From Lentzea sp. NBRC 105346 (lineage in GTDB: Bacteria; Actinomycetota; Actinomycetes; Mycobacteriales; Pseudonocardiaceae), in NCBI RefSeq assembly GCF_030269605.1, contig NZ_BSTQ01000003.1:124001-188000 (forward strand): DNA of 64,000 bases, in the 5' to 3' direction. A program made the translations under genes and the position numbers. Shown piece by piece: positions 1 through 8,312 of the stretch (position 1 is its first letter; each line of letters opens with the position of its first letter). A model generated the notes under the pieces. The model was not told where the DNA came from and searched no databases. It saw only the letters and a program-made list of their open reading frames with translations.

Positions 1-662
1 ACGCCCTTGCGGACCTGGCCCTTCTGCAGCTGGTTGAGGAACTCGCTGCGGACCTCGGACTGGGTCTGCTCCAGCCACGCGCGGCGGGACAGGACCACGT
101 TGTTGCGGTTCTTGTCCAGCTCGATGATCTTCGCCTCGAGCTCGCGGCCGACGTACGGCTGGAGGTCGCGGACGCGACGCATCTCGACGAGCGAGGCGGG
201 GAGGAAGCCGCGGAGGCCGATGTCGAGGATGAGACCACCCTTGACGACCTCGATGACCGTGCCGCGGACCGGCTCGTCCTTCTCCTTGAGGGCCTCGATG
301 GTGCCCCAGGCGCGCTCGTACTGGGCGCGCTTCTTCGACAGGATCAGGCGGCCTTCCTTGTCCTCCTTCTGGAGAACAAGGGCCTCGACCTCGTCACCGA
401 CGCTGACAACCTCGGCGGGATCGACGTCGTGCTTGATCGACAGTTCGCGCGAGGGGATGACGCCCTCGGTCTTGTAGCCGATGTCGAGCAGGACCTCGTC
501 CCGGTCGACCTTGACGATGGTGCCCTCAACGATGTCGCCGTCGTTGAAGTACTTGATCGTCTTGTCGATAGCTGCGAGGAAGTCCTCCTCCGTCCCGATG
601 TCGTTGATCGCGACCTGCTTGGGCGCAGCTGCAACGGGGACAGTGGTGGTGTCGGTGGACAT
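1..662 (-). CDS. rpsA: 30S ribosomal protein S1, 5' part only
   Basis: Component of the small ribosomal subunit that binds mRNA during initiation. The minus-strand frame begins ATG-TCC-ACC-GAC at 662 and runs off the left edge, so only about 220 N-terminal residues are present. Two S1 (OB-fold) repeats are visible. The first contains DGDIVEGTIVKVD and DIGYKTEGVIP; the second contains RGTVIEVVKGGLILDIG and LRGFLPAS. The alanine-rich start followed by VAINDIGTEEDFLAAIDKT matches actinobacterial S1. It is transcribed away from the methyltransferase gene at 839. The 176-base gap between them must hold the rpsA promoter, but I cannot place the boxes with confidence. The family assignment is firm. 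Confidence 0.95.
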   Translation of the reverse strand, partial: MSTDTTTVPVAAAPKQVAINDIGTEEDFLAAIDKTIKYFNDGDIVEGTIVKVDRDEVLLDIGYKTEGVIPSRELSIKHDVDPAEVVSVGDEVEALVLQKEDKEGRLILSKKRAQYERAWGTIEALKEKDEPVRGTVIEVVKGGLILDIGLRGFLPASLVEMRRVRDLQPYVGRELEAKIIELDKNRNNVVLSRRAWLEQTQSEVRSEFLNQLQKGQVRKG

Positions 663-838
663 TAGGTAGGTGGCTCCGGTACGGATTGGCATTATTGGCT
701 GGTAGTGGTGCGCGCGCAGCGTCGCAGCGAACTCAAATCCGGCAGTTCTGGATCATGGGCAGCACTAACCCACTACGCGGGCGGTATCGTACGCGGCTGC
801 GCGCAGCGTGAGCAAACCGGCCCCCTGTTAGGAGCAGT

Positions 839-1672
839 GTGCACAACCAGCACGTCAGCGCCGAGGCGACCCTCGGCACGACCGGGATCGTGCAGCGCGG
901 CGCCGACGCCGCCGAGTCGCGGGCGGCGAACCGGATCTGGTGGGACGCGGACGCGGACGACTACCACGCTACCCACGGAGAGTTCCTCGGCAAGGCCGAC
1001 TTCGTCTGGTGCCCGGAGGGCGTGCGCGAGGAGAACGTGAAATTCCTAGGCAACGTCGCAGGTCAGCGCATCCTCGAGGTCGGATGCGGTTCCGCGCCCT
1101 GTGCGCGTTGGCTCACGAAACAAAATGCGAAAGTCGTCGCATTCGACATCTCCGCGGGCATGCTGCGCCACGCACGTGCGCACAACGCCGAGACGGGCGT
1201 CTCAGTTCCGCTGGTCCAGGCGAGCGCGGACCAACTCCCCTTCGCCGACAACAGTTTCGACGCGGCCTGTTCGGCGTTCGGCGCGGTGCCGTTCGTGGCC
1301 GACTCGGGCGTGGTCATGACCGAGGTCGCCCGCGTGCTGCGGCCCGGCGCGCCGTGGGTGTTCGCGGTCACCCATCCGATGCGGTGGATCTTCCCCGACG
1401 ACCCCGGCCCGAACGGCCTCACGGTCACCCAGTCGTACTTCGACCGCACGCCCTATGTAGAGGTCGACGACGACGGCCGCGCGACGTATGTCGAACATCA
1501 CCGGACGCTCGGCGACTACGTCCGGCAGCTGCACGCGGCGGGCCTGGAGTTGATCGACCTGGTCGAACCCGAGTGGCCCGCGGGGCACACCCGCAACTGG
1601 GGCCAGTGGAGCCCCTTGCGCGGCAAGCTCTTCCCCGGCACCGCGATCTTCCGGACGCGCCGCAGGCCTTAG
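839..1672 (+). CDS. class I SAM-dependent methyltransferase
   Basis: Predicted cytoplasmic enzyme of 277 residues that transfers a methyl group from S-adenosylmethionine; the substrate is unknown. Motif I is EVGCGSA at about residues 80-86. An acidic residue ends the next strand (VVAFDIS), and the motif IV region is DNSFDAACSAFGAVPFV. The domain has the length and order of a Methyltransf_11-type Rossmann fold. The GTG start at 839 is preceded by AGGAG at 830-834, which decides this start. The gene lies divergent from rpsA and 10 bases upstream of the GNAT gene, so the two are probably co-transcribed. Nothing here identifies the methyl acceptor. Confidence 0.88.
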   Translation: MHNQHVSAEATLGTTGIVQRGADAAESRAANRIWWDADADDYHATHGEFLGKADFVWCPEGVREENVKFLGNVAGQRILEVGCGSAPCARWLTKQNAKVVAFDISAGMLRHARAHNAETGVSVPLVQASADQLPFADNSFDAACSAFGAVPFVADSGVVMTEVARVLRPGAPWVFAVTHPMRWIFPDDPGPNGLTVTQSYFDRTPYVEVDDDGRATYVEHHRTLGDYVRQLHAAGLELIDLVEPEWPAGHTRNWGQWSPLRGKLFPGTAIFRTRRRP

Positions 1673-1682
1673 TCTGGCCCGC

Positions 1683-2609
1683 ATGTCCACGGCACGAGGG
1701 CTGGTCGCCGCACAGTCGGCGCGGTTCGCTTCCCTCGACCCGTTGCTCCCGCCCGCCGTCGAGCCGCCCGAGGGTGACGTGATCACCGCGGCGCTGCCGG
1801 ACGGCGGACGCGTGGCCGCTCTGCTCAGCCACCAGGTGTACCCGCCGCAGTCGGTCACCCGCCTGTGGTCCGCGGCCGAGGTGTGGGAGCTCGTCCCGCT
1901 GGTCGGCGACGCCGGCGGTGCCGGGATGGAGGCGCTCGTCCGCGTGTGGCGGCAGCGGATGGACGCCCTGGACTCGGGCGATCCGGACTCGTCGTGCGTC
2001 GTGCACTGGCCGAGCCGCGACGCCGAGGCGACCCGTGTGTTCCTCGGTCACGGCATGGTGCCGCTGTCCGTGCTGGGGGTCCGCATCGCGCCACCGCCGG
2101 CGCGCCCGCGCACCACGCTGACCATCCGCCGCGCCACGCCCGCGGATCTCGAAGCGGTAGTCGAGCTGTCGCTGGAGGAACTGCGCTACTCGTCGTTCGT
2201 CGGCTCCACGGTGATGCGCGACGAGGCGCCGGCGTTGAAGCGCCGGACCATGGGCGAACGGCTGGCCGCTGCGAGCCCGGTGTGGCTCGCCGAACGCGAC
2301 GGCATCCCGGTCGCGATGGCCGAGTGCGCGATCGTCCCGTCCGAGCCCGGCACGGCCGCGTCGATCCGGCTGCCGCACGGCCGCTGGGGCTACGTGAACT
2401 GCGTCTCCGTGCTGCCCGGCGCGCGCGGCTCGGGCATCGGCCAGCAGCTGATGGCGTACGCGCACCAGGAGCTGCACCGGATGGGCGTGGTCGGCACCTA
2501 CCTCTACTACAACCCGCCGAACCCACTCTCGTCGGTGTTCTGGCCGCGGCAGGGCTACCGCCCGCTGTGGACCGTCTGGGAAGTGCGTCCCGCTTCGGGG
2601 CTTCGGTAG
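1683..2609 (+). CDS. GNAT family N-acetyltransferase
   Basis: Predicted acetyl-CoA-dependent N-acetyltransferase of 308 residues with unknown substrate. The C-terminal half is a recognisable GNAT domain. It starts near LTIRRATPADLEAVVELS (about residue 145), and the acetyl-CoA pyrophosphate-binding loop is seen in VLPGARGSGIGQQLM. It ends with FWPRQGYRPLWTVWEVR, the usual last strand. The N-terminal 140 residues have no motif I recognise; they may be a degenerate second GNAT fold, as in tandem GNAT proteins. The gene follows the methyltransferase by 10 bases. It is followed by the TetR-type operator of the next operon, so transcription probably stops here. Confidence 0.85.
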   Translation: MSTARGLVAAQSARFASLDPLLPPAVEPPEGDVITAALPDGGRVAALLSHQVYPPQSVTRLWSAAEVWELVPLVGDAGGAGMEALVRVWRQRMDALDSGDPDSSCVVHWPSRDAEATRVFLGHGMVPLSVLGVRIAPPPARPRTTLTIRRATPADLEAVVELSLEELRYSSFVGSTVMRDEAPALKRRTMGERLAAASPVWLAERDGIPVAMAECAIVPSEPGTAASIRLPHGRWGYVNCVSVLPGARGSGIGQQLMAYAHQELHRMGVVGTYLYYNPPNPLSSVFWPRQGYRPLWTVWEVRPASGLR

Positions 2610-2650
2610 CCGTTTGTCCGGGTTGCCAACGAGCCGAGCCTGCGCCACAA

Positions 2651-2674
2651 TTTGAACTGACCAGTCAGTTCAAA
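2651..2674. promoter_or_regulatory. TetR-type operator, perfect inverted repeat
   Basis: Two 11-base arms, TTTGAACTGAC and GTCAGTTCAAA, are exact reverse complements around a two-base centre. The site lies 13 bases upstream of the GTG start of the ATPase-like gene and directly before its GGAGGG ribosome-binding site. The last gene of that operon encodes a TetR repressor. Autoregulation through this site is the simplest reading (inference). Confidence 0.8.
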
Positions 2675-2687
2675 CGGAGGGTGAACG

Positions 2688-3299
2688 GTGGACATCCAGG
2701 CGGTGCGCGTCGGCGTCAACGGGGCTCATGGTCCCCTGCTCAAGCCGACCTCGCTGCTCGTGAAGAAGGGCGCGCTCACCCTGGTCACCGGTGATCCCGG
2801 CACCGGCCACACCGCGCTCGGCCTCGTCCTCTCCGGCCGCATGAACCCCAGCACCGGCACGGTCTCCCCCGACGCGAAGACGCTGCGCAGGGAGGTCGTG
2901 CTGGTGGACGCGCCCGAGGTCAACGAGCCGGAGGCCGCGCTCACGCTCGCCGCCGTCGTCGGCGAGGAGCTGGCGATGTGCAAGCTGCCCTCCGGCCGCA
3001 AGGCCGTGCACGACTGGCTGGCCGAACGATCTTTCGACGAGCACGCCCGCACGCGGTTCGAGCACGTGCCGCCGTCCGTGCGGTGCGCGGTGATGCTCGA
3101 GCTCGGCTCGACGCGTCCCGGCGTCACGACGCTCGTCCTGGACTGCCCCGACCGCTACCACCCCGACCCGCGCGAATGGCTGAAGCTCGCGCAGCAGCAC
3201 GTGACCGAGGACCGGTCCGTCGTCGCGCTGTGCTCGAACACTTCGGCCTCGGTGCTGGACATCCCGGCCGCGCGCCTTGGTGAGGAGAACGCTCTGTGA
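2688..3299 (+). CDS. degenerate ABC-transporter ATPase-like protein
   Basis: A 203-residue protein laid out like an ABC nucleotide-binding subunit but with damaged catalytic motifs. The Walker A position reads GDPGTGHTA (about residues 34-42), with His in place of the essential Lys. The Walker B position reads LVLDCPD, with Cys where the catalytic Glu should follow. No LSGGQ signature is visible; the equivalent stretch is VPPSVRCAVMLELG. The GTG start at 2688 follows GGAGGG. The 3' end overlaps the YhgE/Pip gene by four bases (GTGA), so the two are translationally coupled. It probably acts as a non-hydrolysing or regulatory partner of that membrane protein. ATP hydrolysis is doubtful. Confidence 0.75.
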   Translation: MDIQAVRVGVNGAHGPLLKPTSLLVKKGALTLVTGDPGTGHTALGLVLSGRMNPSTGTVSPDAKTLRREVVLVDAPEVNEPEAALTLAAVVGEELAMCKLPSGRKAVHDWLAERSFDEHARTRFEHVPPSVRCAVMLELGSTRPGVTTLVLDCPDRYHPDPREWLKLAQQHVTEDRSVVALCSNTSASVLDIPAARLGEENAL

Positions 3300-5212
3300 A
3301 CGCCTTCCGGCTGGCACTCAACGAACTGCGCCGGGTCACGTCCGGCACGCTGCCCAAGCTGGCGGTGCTGGCGCTCGCGCTGGTCCCGCTGCTGTACGCC
3401 TCGCTCTACCTGTACGCCAACAAGGACCCGTACGCCAACCTCAAGCACGTCCCGGCCGCGCTCATCGTGCAGGACAAGGGTTTCAAGGACCTGCACGCCG
3501 GCGAGGACGTCGCGAAGGAGCTCCTCGACGGCAACAAGTTCAAGTGGGAACAGGTCGACAACGCGGACGAGGGCGTGCGCAAGGGCAAGTACATCTTCGC
3601 CCTCACGCTGCCCGCGGACTTCTCCGAGGCGCTGCAGTCCCCCGCGGACTTCAAGCCGCGGCAAGGGGTTCTCACGCTGACGACCAACGACGCCAACAAC
3701 TACCTCGGCAGCACGATCGCCAACCAGGTGGTGTCCGAGGTGCGGCGCGCGGTGTCCACGAAGGTGTCGAAGGAGGCGGCGGACAAGCTGCTGCTCGGGT
3801 TCTCCACGATCCGCGAGAAGACCGCGGAGGCCGCTGACGGCGCCACGAAGCTCGCGGACGGCTCGGCGCAGGTGCGTGACGGCGAGAACAAGCTGGTGGG
3901 CGGCCAGGAGAAGCTGCTCGAAGGTGCTCAGCAGCTGTCCGACGGCCTGAACCAGCTCGCCCCCGGCCTGCACGAGATGCACGAGAAGACGCGCGACCTG
4001 CCCGCGAAGACCAGGCAGCTGGCCGATGGTTCGCGCAAGGTCGCGGACGGCAACGAGACCGCGGCGCGCACGGCCGAGGAGTACGCGGCCAAGGCGCAGC
4101 AGTTCGTCGGCGCGCTCGACCAGATCAACGGTGACGTCGCCGCGAAGCTGCGGCTGCTGGGCTTCACCGAACAGCAGATCCAGCAGGTGATGTCGTCCCT
4201 CGGACAGGTGCGCAAGCCGATCGACGACACCAATGCGAAGGTCCAGGGCGGCGCGAGCAGCCTGCGGGCGCTGGCGAACGGCGCGGACCAGGTCGCCGAC
4301 GGCAACGAGCAGCTCGCGGCCGCGATGCCCGCACTGGCCGATGGCATCGCCCGCGCGGACGAGGGTGCGACGAAGCTGGCCCAGGGCGCGGCACAGCTGC
4401 GGGACGGCGAACGGACCGCGGTCGACGGGCAGAAGCAGGTCCGCGACGGCGCCGTCCAGGTCGCGGACGGCAGCGCGAAGCTGCGCGACGGCCTCACCGG
4501 TGGCGTGAACGGCATCCCGAACCCGGACGACCCGACCCGCCTGGCGACCGCGCAGACGATCGGCGACCCGGTGGCGGTGCGCGGCCTGTCGCAGTCGAAG
4601 GCGGCGACCTACGGCGCCGGCCTGGCCCCGTTCTTCCTCGGCCTCGCCACGTGGATCGGCGCGTTCGTGCTGTTCCTGCTGCTGCGTCCGTTGTCCCGGC
4701 GAGCGCTCGCGGCCGGCCAGAACGCGGCGCGCATCGCGCTCGGTGGCTGGCTGCCCGCGGCACTGCTGGGCATCGCCCAGGTCGTGGTGATGTTCGCGGT
4801 GGTCACCATGATCGTGGACATCGAGCCGTCGAACCCGCTGCTGACGTTCCTGTTCCTCGGGCTGATGTCGCTGACGTTCGTGGCGATCCTGCACGCGTTG
4901 AACGCCGCGTTCGGCGCGGTGGGCAAGTTCCTCGGCCTGATCCTGCTGATCCTGCAGCTGGTCAGCGCGGGCGGCACGTTCCCGTGGCAGACGATCCCCG
5001 TGCCGCTGTACCCGCTGCACTTCGGCCTGCCGATGGGTTACGCGGTCGACGGCCTGCGGCACCTGATGTACGGCGGCGACCTGAGCGTCGTCGGACACGA
5101 CGTGCTGATCCTGGTCGCGTGGCTGGTCGGGGCCCTAGCCTTGTCGTCCGTGGCGGCCTACAAGCAGCGGGTGTGGACACCGTCCCGGCTCAAGCCGGAG
5201 CTGGTGCTGTGA
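3296..5212 (+). CDS. YhgE/Pip family membrane protein (ABC-2 type)
   Basis: A 638-residue membrane protein of the YhgE/Pip family, relatives of ABC-2 permeases and the lactococcal phage infection protein. One transmembrane segment near residues 18-40 is followed by a large extracytoplasmic region. Within it, about residues 180-400 carry many seven-residue repeats such as KLADGSAQVRDG and QLADGSRKVADG, predicted to form long helices. The C-terminal third has about five transmembrane segments, starting near LAPFFLGLATWIGAFVLFLLL. The start overlaps the ATPase-like gene and the end overlaps tetR, both by four bases. Members are linked to export or ESX-type secretion in actinobacteria and firmicutes; the cargo here is unknown. 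Confidence 0.87.
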   Translation: MNAFRLALNELRRVTSGTLPKLAVLALALVPLLYASLYLYANKDPYANLKHVPAALIVQDKGFKDLHAGEDVAKELLDGNKFKWEQVDNADEGVRKGKYIFALTLPADFSEALQSPADFKPRQGVLTLTTNDANNYLGSTIANQVVSEVRRAVSTKVSKEAADKLLLGFSTIREKTAEAADGATKLADGSAQVRDGENKLVGGQEKLLEGAQQLSDGLNQLAPGLHEMHEKTRDLPAKTRQLADGSRKVADGNETAARTAEEYAAKAQQFVGALDQINGDVAAKLRLLGFTEQQIQQVMSSLGQVRKPIDDTNAKVQGGASSLRALANGADQVADGNEQLAAAMPALADGIARADEGATKLAQGAAQLRDGERTAVDGQKQVRDGAVQVADGSAKLRDGLTGGVNGIPNPDDPTRLATAQTIGDPVAVRGLSQSKAATYGAGLAPFFLGLATWIGAFVLFLLLRPLSRRALAAGQNAARIALGGWLPAALLGIAQVVVMFAVVTMIVDIEPSNPLLTFLFLGLMSLTFVAILHALNAAFGAVGKFLGLILLILQLVSAGGTFPWQTIPVPLYPLHFGLPMGYAVDGLRHLMYGGDLSVVGHDVLILVAWLVGALALSSVAAYKQRVWTPSRLKPELVL

Positions 5213-5769
5213 GCGCGCGGACGACGGCGACCAAGCAGAAGCTCTTCGACGCGGCGTTGAAGCTGGTCGGCGAGCGGGGCGCCGCGTCGGTCACCGTGGA
5301 CGAGATCGCCGCCGAGGCGGGTGTCGCCAAGGGCACCATCTACTACAACTTCGCGTCGAAGGACGCGCTGGTCGAGGCGCTGCTGCGGCACGGGGTGGAG
5401 ATCCTCGCGACGCGGCTGCGCTCGGCGGAGGACTCGCTGGAGAACCTGGTCGACGAGATGCTCGGCTTCTGGGCCGAGTACCCGGCGTTCGGCCAGCTCC
5501 TCGTGTCGGAGCTGTGGCGGACGCCGGGTCAGTGGCACGGCACGTTGTCCCTGCTGCGGGACGACATCGTGTCGATCGTGAAGGGTCAGATGAAGCGGCT
5601 CTCCGACGAGGGCCGCCTCCCCGCCGGTGTCGAGGTCGGCACCGCGTCCGCGGCGTTGTTCGGGACGTTGCTGGTGATCGCCCTGGACTGGCAGGTGTTC
5701 CAGCCCGAACGCAGCCGCGAACAGGTGCGCGAGTCGGTCATGCTGCTGGTGCGGGGCCTTCACTCGTAG
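5209..5769 (+). CDS. TetR/AcrR family transcriptional repressor
   Basis: A 186-residue repressor. The N-terminal helix-turn-helix is clear: SVTVDEIAAEAGVAKGTIYYNFASKDALVEALL, about residues 24-56. The C-terminal helical domain would bind a ligand and dimerise. I take the GTG at 5209 as the start because it overlaps the YhgE/Pip stop as GTGA; the open frame extends upstream but only antisense or out of frame to that gene. It is the last gene of the operon that begins behind the perfect palindrome at 2651-2674, which is its likely operator. Its 3' end overlaps the convergent DUF4328 gene by 32 bases. A degraded copy of this 3' end survives at 6529-6552. Confidence 0.9.
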   Translation: MSARTTATKQKLFDAALKLVGERGAASVTVDEIAAEAGVAKGTIYYNFASKDALVEALLRHGVEILATRLRSAEDSLENLVDEMLGFWAEYPAFGQLLVSELWRTPGQWHGTLSLLRDDIVSIVKGQMKRLSDEGRLPAGVEVGTASAALFGTLLVIALDWQVFQPERSREQVRESVMLLVRGLHS

Positions 5770-6418
5770 CCGGGCTGCCGGGACAGGACTGCATGGCGGT
5801 GATCCGCCGCACCATCCGCACACCGAGCACGGCGGCCGCGATGCCGAGCACCGCCGACAACGTCGAGAACACCGCCGCCCGCAGGAACGACCCCGTGCTG
5901 AGCTGGCCGTTCTGGGTGTAGTTGACGTAGATCACGCCGAAGATCACGGCGGGCACGAAGGTGCCCCACCACGCGGTGACCAGCGGGTGCCGCGTCCGCT
6001 GCTGCAGCGGCACGGTCTGCTGCAGAGGATCATTGGCACGCCAGATGTCGTCGGCGATCTGCTTGGGCAGCACGAGGTTCGCGAACGGCACGAACCAGGC
6101 CCCGATCACCCAGCCGCGGGAGCGGCGGTGCTCCTGGACGTAGGTCAGGCGCTCGGCGTTGACGCGAGCGCGGTACATCCAGGTGATGAACAGGGCCGCG
6201 GCGGCGCCCTGCAGAACCAGCAACGGGAAGCCGACCAGGGTGTCGAGCGGGCCGAGGTCGCGGATGTCCGCGATCGTCGCCGTCCCGGCCCGGTAGTCGC
6301 GGACCGTCGTGTAGATCGTCCAGTCCACCGCCGCCTCGCCGATCTGCGCGAGCGCGACGAGTCCGATGAGGACCGACGCGGCCAGGGCTAAGCCGCGGAC
6401 AGGTCTGAAGTGCTCCAT
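5738..6418 (-). CDS. DUF4328 family membrane protein (copy A)
   Basis: A 226-residue membrane protein with about five hydrophobic segments and the DUF4328 core YRARVNAERLTYVQEHRRSRGWVIGAWFVPFANLVLPKQIADDIWRA. The function is unknown. The ATG at 6418 follows a GGGGGG ribosome-binding site. The first 130 or so residues closely resemble the gene at 7069-7764; both begin MEHFRPVRG and both contain QQTVPLQ. The tail RRITAMQ plus an Ala/Pro-rich end instead resembles the gene at 6521-7069. It therefore looks like a hybrid of those two, consistent with the tandem duplication inferred here. The 3' end runs antisense into tetR. Confidence 0.85.
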   Translation of the reverse strand: MEHFRPVRGLALAASVLIGLVALAQIGEAAVDWTIYTTVRDYRAGTATIADIRDLGPLDTLVGFPLLVLQGAAAALFITWMYRARVNAERLTYVQEHRRSRGWVIGAWFVPFANLVLPKQIADDIWRANDPLQQTVPLQQRTRHPLVTAWWGTFVPAVIFGVIYVNYTQNGQLSTGSFLRAAVFSTLSAVLGIAAAVLGVRMVRRITAMQSCPGSPATSEGPAPAA

Positions 6419-6480
6419 GTTCCCCCCAAGAACCGTACAAAGATCGTCCGAACACCGATCAGACGCGGTACGAACGGGGA

Positions 6481-6552
6481 ATGTTGAGTCGCCTGCTCGC
6501 GGCCACCTTGGTCGAGCCGGTCACACCGCTGGTGCGGGGGCTTCACTCCTAG
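6481..6552 (+). pseudogene. chimeric mini-ORF left by a tandem duplication
   Basis: A 23-codon frame whose first ten codons (MLSRLLAATL) match the signal-peptide start of the secreted protein at 7860 (MLIRLLTAIL), including the upstream GCGGTACGAACG block. Its last nine codons (PLVRGLHS plus stop) match the C-terminus of the TetR protein at 5769 (LLVRGLHS) in the same frame. The tail DNA (6529-6552) matches 5746-5769 at 22 of 24 positions. The junction of two partial gene ends marks the seam of a duplication. It is unlikely to make a useful product. Confidence 0.7.
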
Positions 6553-7069
6553 CCGTCTGCATCGCGGTGATCCGCCAGACGACCTTGATCGCGAGCACCG
6601 CGGCCACGATCATGATGACCAGCCCGGCGGTGTTGATCCACGCGATCCCCGTCAAGTCCCCCGGCCGGTTGGACTCGAACACCAGGTCTACGACCGGCGG
6701 CAGGTAGAGGACGATCCATGCCGTCCACCACCAGGTCACGAGACGCCGGCTCCCGGTCGGGTCGGACGCGCGCCAGATGTCGTCGATGATCCGCTTCGGG
6801 ATCCAGAACCACACGACGGGCACCAGCCAGCCCCACCAGATCCATGCCCGGTGGTACCGGTGGTGCGCGGTGGCGACGTTGTGCCGTGCGTCCTGTGTCC
6901 ACCAGACGAACGAGACACCCGCGGTCACCTGCACCAGCGCCAGCGAAATGACCAGAACACCCGACGACTTGCTCGGGTCGACGCCCGCCCAGAGGTAGCC
7001 GACCCACAGGACTTCGCTGAGGCAGAACAGTCCGATGAGGACCGACGTGGCGGCGGCGAGGCGGCGCAT
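6521..7069 (-). CDS. DUF4328 family membrane protein (copy B)
   Basis: A 182-residue membrane protein, the most divergent of the three DUF4328 copies here. It begins MRRLAAATSVLIGLFCLSEV and keeps the core WLVPVVWFWIPKRIIDDIWRASDPTG. The open frame continues upstream, but only antisense to or overlapping its neighbour. I chose ATG 7069 because it shares one base with the stop of the preceding gene (TGATG) and begins the first hydrophobic segment. It and the gene at 7069-7764 would be co-translated. The 3' end spans the duplicated tetR tail sequence in antisense. No function is known for the family. Confidence 0.8.
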   Translation of the reverse strand: MRRLAAATSVLIGLFCLSEVLWVGYLWAGVDPSKSSGVLVISLALVQVTAGVSFVWWTQDARHNVATAHHRYHRAWIWWGWLVPVVWFWIPKRIIDDIWRASDPTGSRRLVTWWWTAWIVLYLPPVVDLVFESNRPGDLTGIAWINTAGLVIMIVAAVLAIKVVWRITAMQTARSEAPAPAV

Positions 7070-7764
7070 CAGCTGTAGTCCTGGTAGTCGTGCTGCGTCT
7101 CGGGCACCGTCGGCGGCGGCGTGAACGGGACCGTCTGGAAGTCCGAGATCCGCACCACGACCTGCACGCCGAGCAGTGCCGCCACCAGCCCGCTGACCGT
7201 GCCCACGCTGGAGACGACCGCCGCGGTCTGCAACAGGTCGGGGGTGAGCTCCTCGCGCAGGTAGATGCGGGTGTAGATCCGGTCGAGCCACTGCGTCACC
7301 AGGAAAGCCGCCCACCAGACGGTCGTCAGACCGGCGCGCCGCCGGTCCTGCAACGGCACCGTCTGCTGGCGGGGATCACTGGCCCGCCAGACATCGTCGA
7401 CGATCTGCTTCGGGAACCAGAAGTTCACGATCGGCACGAACCAGCCCAGCCACACCCAGACGCGGCTACGGCGGTGCTCGGTGGCATAGGTGAGGCGCTC
7501 GGCGTTGATGCGCGCGCGGTACAGCCAGACGATGAACACGACACCGGCCGCGAGCTGCAGCAACAGCATCGGCACGGTGACGAGCGCGGTGACCGCATCG
7601 ACCTGCTCGAGGTCCGCGATGGTCGCGTTGCCGTCCTGGTAGTCGCGCAGCGCCGTGTAGCTCCACCAGTCGGTCGCGGTGTTGACGATGTTCGCGACGG
7701 CGACGAGTCCGATGAGGACCGAGGCGGCCAGGCCGATGCCGCGCACGGGTCTGAAGTGCTCCAT
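7069..7764 (-). CDS. DUF4328 family membrane protein (copy C)
   Basis: A 231-residue membrane protein with the DUF4328 core YRARINAERLTYATEHRRSRVWVWLGWFVPIVNFWFPKQIVDDVWRASDP and about five hydrophobic segments. I take ATG 7764 (MEHFRPVRGIGLAAS) rather than the longer frame to 7836. It follows GGGGGA and matches the start of copy A. The C-terminal tail is polar, with FTPPPTVPETQHDYQDYS. The gene is divergent from the secreted-protein gene at 7860, and its stop overlaps the start of copy B. Function unknown. Confidence 0.85.
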   Translation of the reverse strand: MEHFRPVRGIGLAASVLIGLVAVANIVNTATDWWSYTALRDYQDGNATIADLEQVDAVTALVTVPMLLLQLAAGVVFIVWLYRARINAERLTYATEHRRSRVWVWLGWFVPIVNFWFPKQIVDDVWRASDPRQQTVPLQDRRRAGLTTVWWAAFLVTQWLDRIYTRIYLREELTPDLLQTAAVVSSVGTVSGLVAALLGVQVVVRISDFQTVPFTPPPTVPETQHDYQDYS

Positions 7765-7859
7765 GTTTTCCCCCAGGTGAAGTGAGCGCGGGCAGAGTAA
7801 CCCAAACGGGCGACAGTTGGGGTCGAGCGGGCTCAAACGAGGCGCGGTACGAACGAAGA

Positions 7860-8312
7860 ATGTTGATTCGCCTGCTCACGGCGATCTTGATCGCCGCCAC
7901 GGTCACCGCACCCGCCCACGCCGCCACCCCTGTCGAAGCGTCCGCGTCGTTCGCGCAGGACCTCCTCCACGTGCCCACGTACGTGGTCGAGGGCGAGGTC
8001 GACTTCGAGGACACCACCGACGACCAGACCAAGATCACCGGTCACTTCACGCAGGGCTACACGCAGCCCAACGTCGAGGACTACAAGTGGGTTCTGGTCA
8101 ACGACGCCGGCAAGGTCGTGGTCGACCTCACGCCGGACATCCGGGCGATCGCCGAGATCGCACCGCCCGAGGTCGGTGAGTTCCAGTTCACCTACAAGAC
8201 GAAGGTCAAGGACCTGCTGGGCCTGGACTTCGTCGTCTGCCAGATCGTGGAGCTGGCCGGGCTGAAGCCGTGCTTCGAGCTGGGCCGGGCGAAGATCTAC
8301 AAGGACCGCTAG
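7860..8312 (+). CDS. secreted protein of unknown function
   Basis: A 150-residue protein that I do not recognise. The first 20 residues (MLIRLLTAILIAATVTAPAHA) form a clear Sec signal peptide with an AHA cleavage site. I therefore take ATG 7860 rather than the longer frame from 7782. The mature part is polar and rich in Asp, Thr and Lys, with two cysteines near the end (VVCQIVELAGLKPCFELG) that could form a disulfide. A degraded copy of its start lies at 6481. Its stop shares the palindromic CTAG with the stop of the convergent gene, overlapping it by four bases. Confidence 0.72.
   Translation: MLIRLLTAILIAATVTAPAHAATPVEASASFAQDLLHVPTYVVEGEVDFEDTTDDQTKITGHFTQGYTQPNVEDYKWVLVNDAGKVVVDLTPDIRAIAEIAPPEVGEFQFTYKTKVKDLLGLDFVVCQIVELAGLKPCFELGRAKIYKDR

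Noticed and set aside
2789-2815. Intact Walker A motif in the ATPase-like gene
   Set aside because: The codon at the lysine position is CAC (His), so the motif is not intact.
7782-7859. Longer N-terminus for the secreted protein
   Set aside because: The extension would bury a clear Sec signal peptide that starts at ATG 7860.
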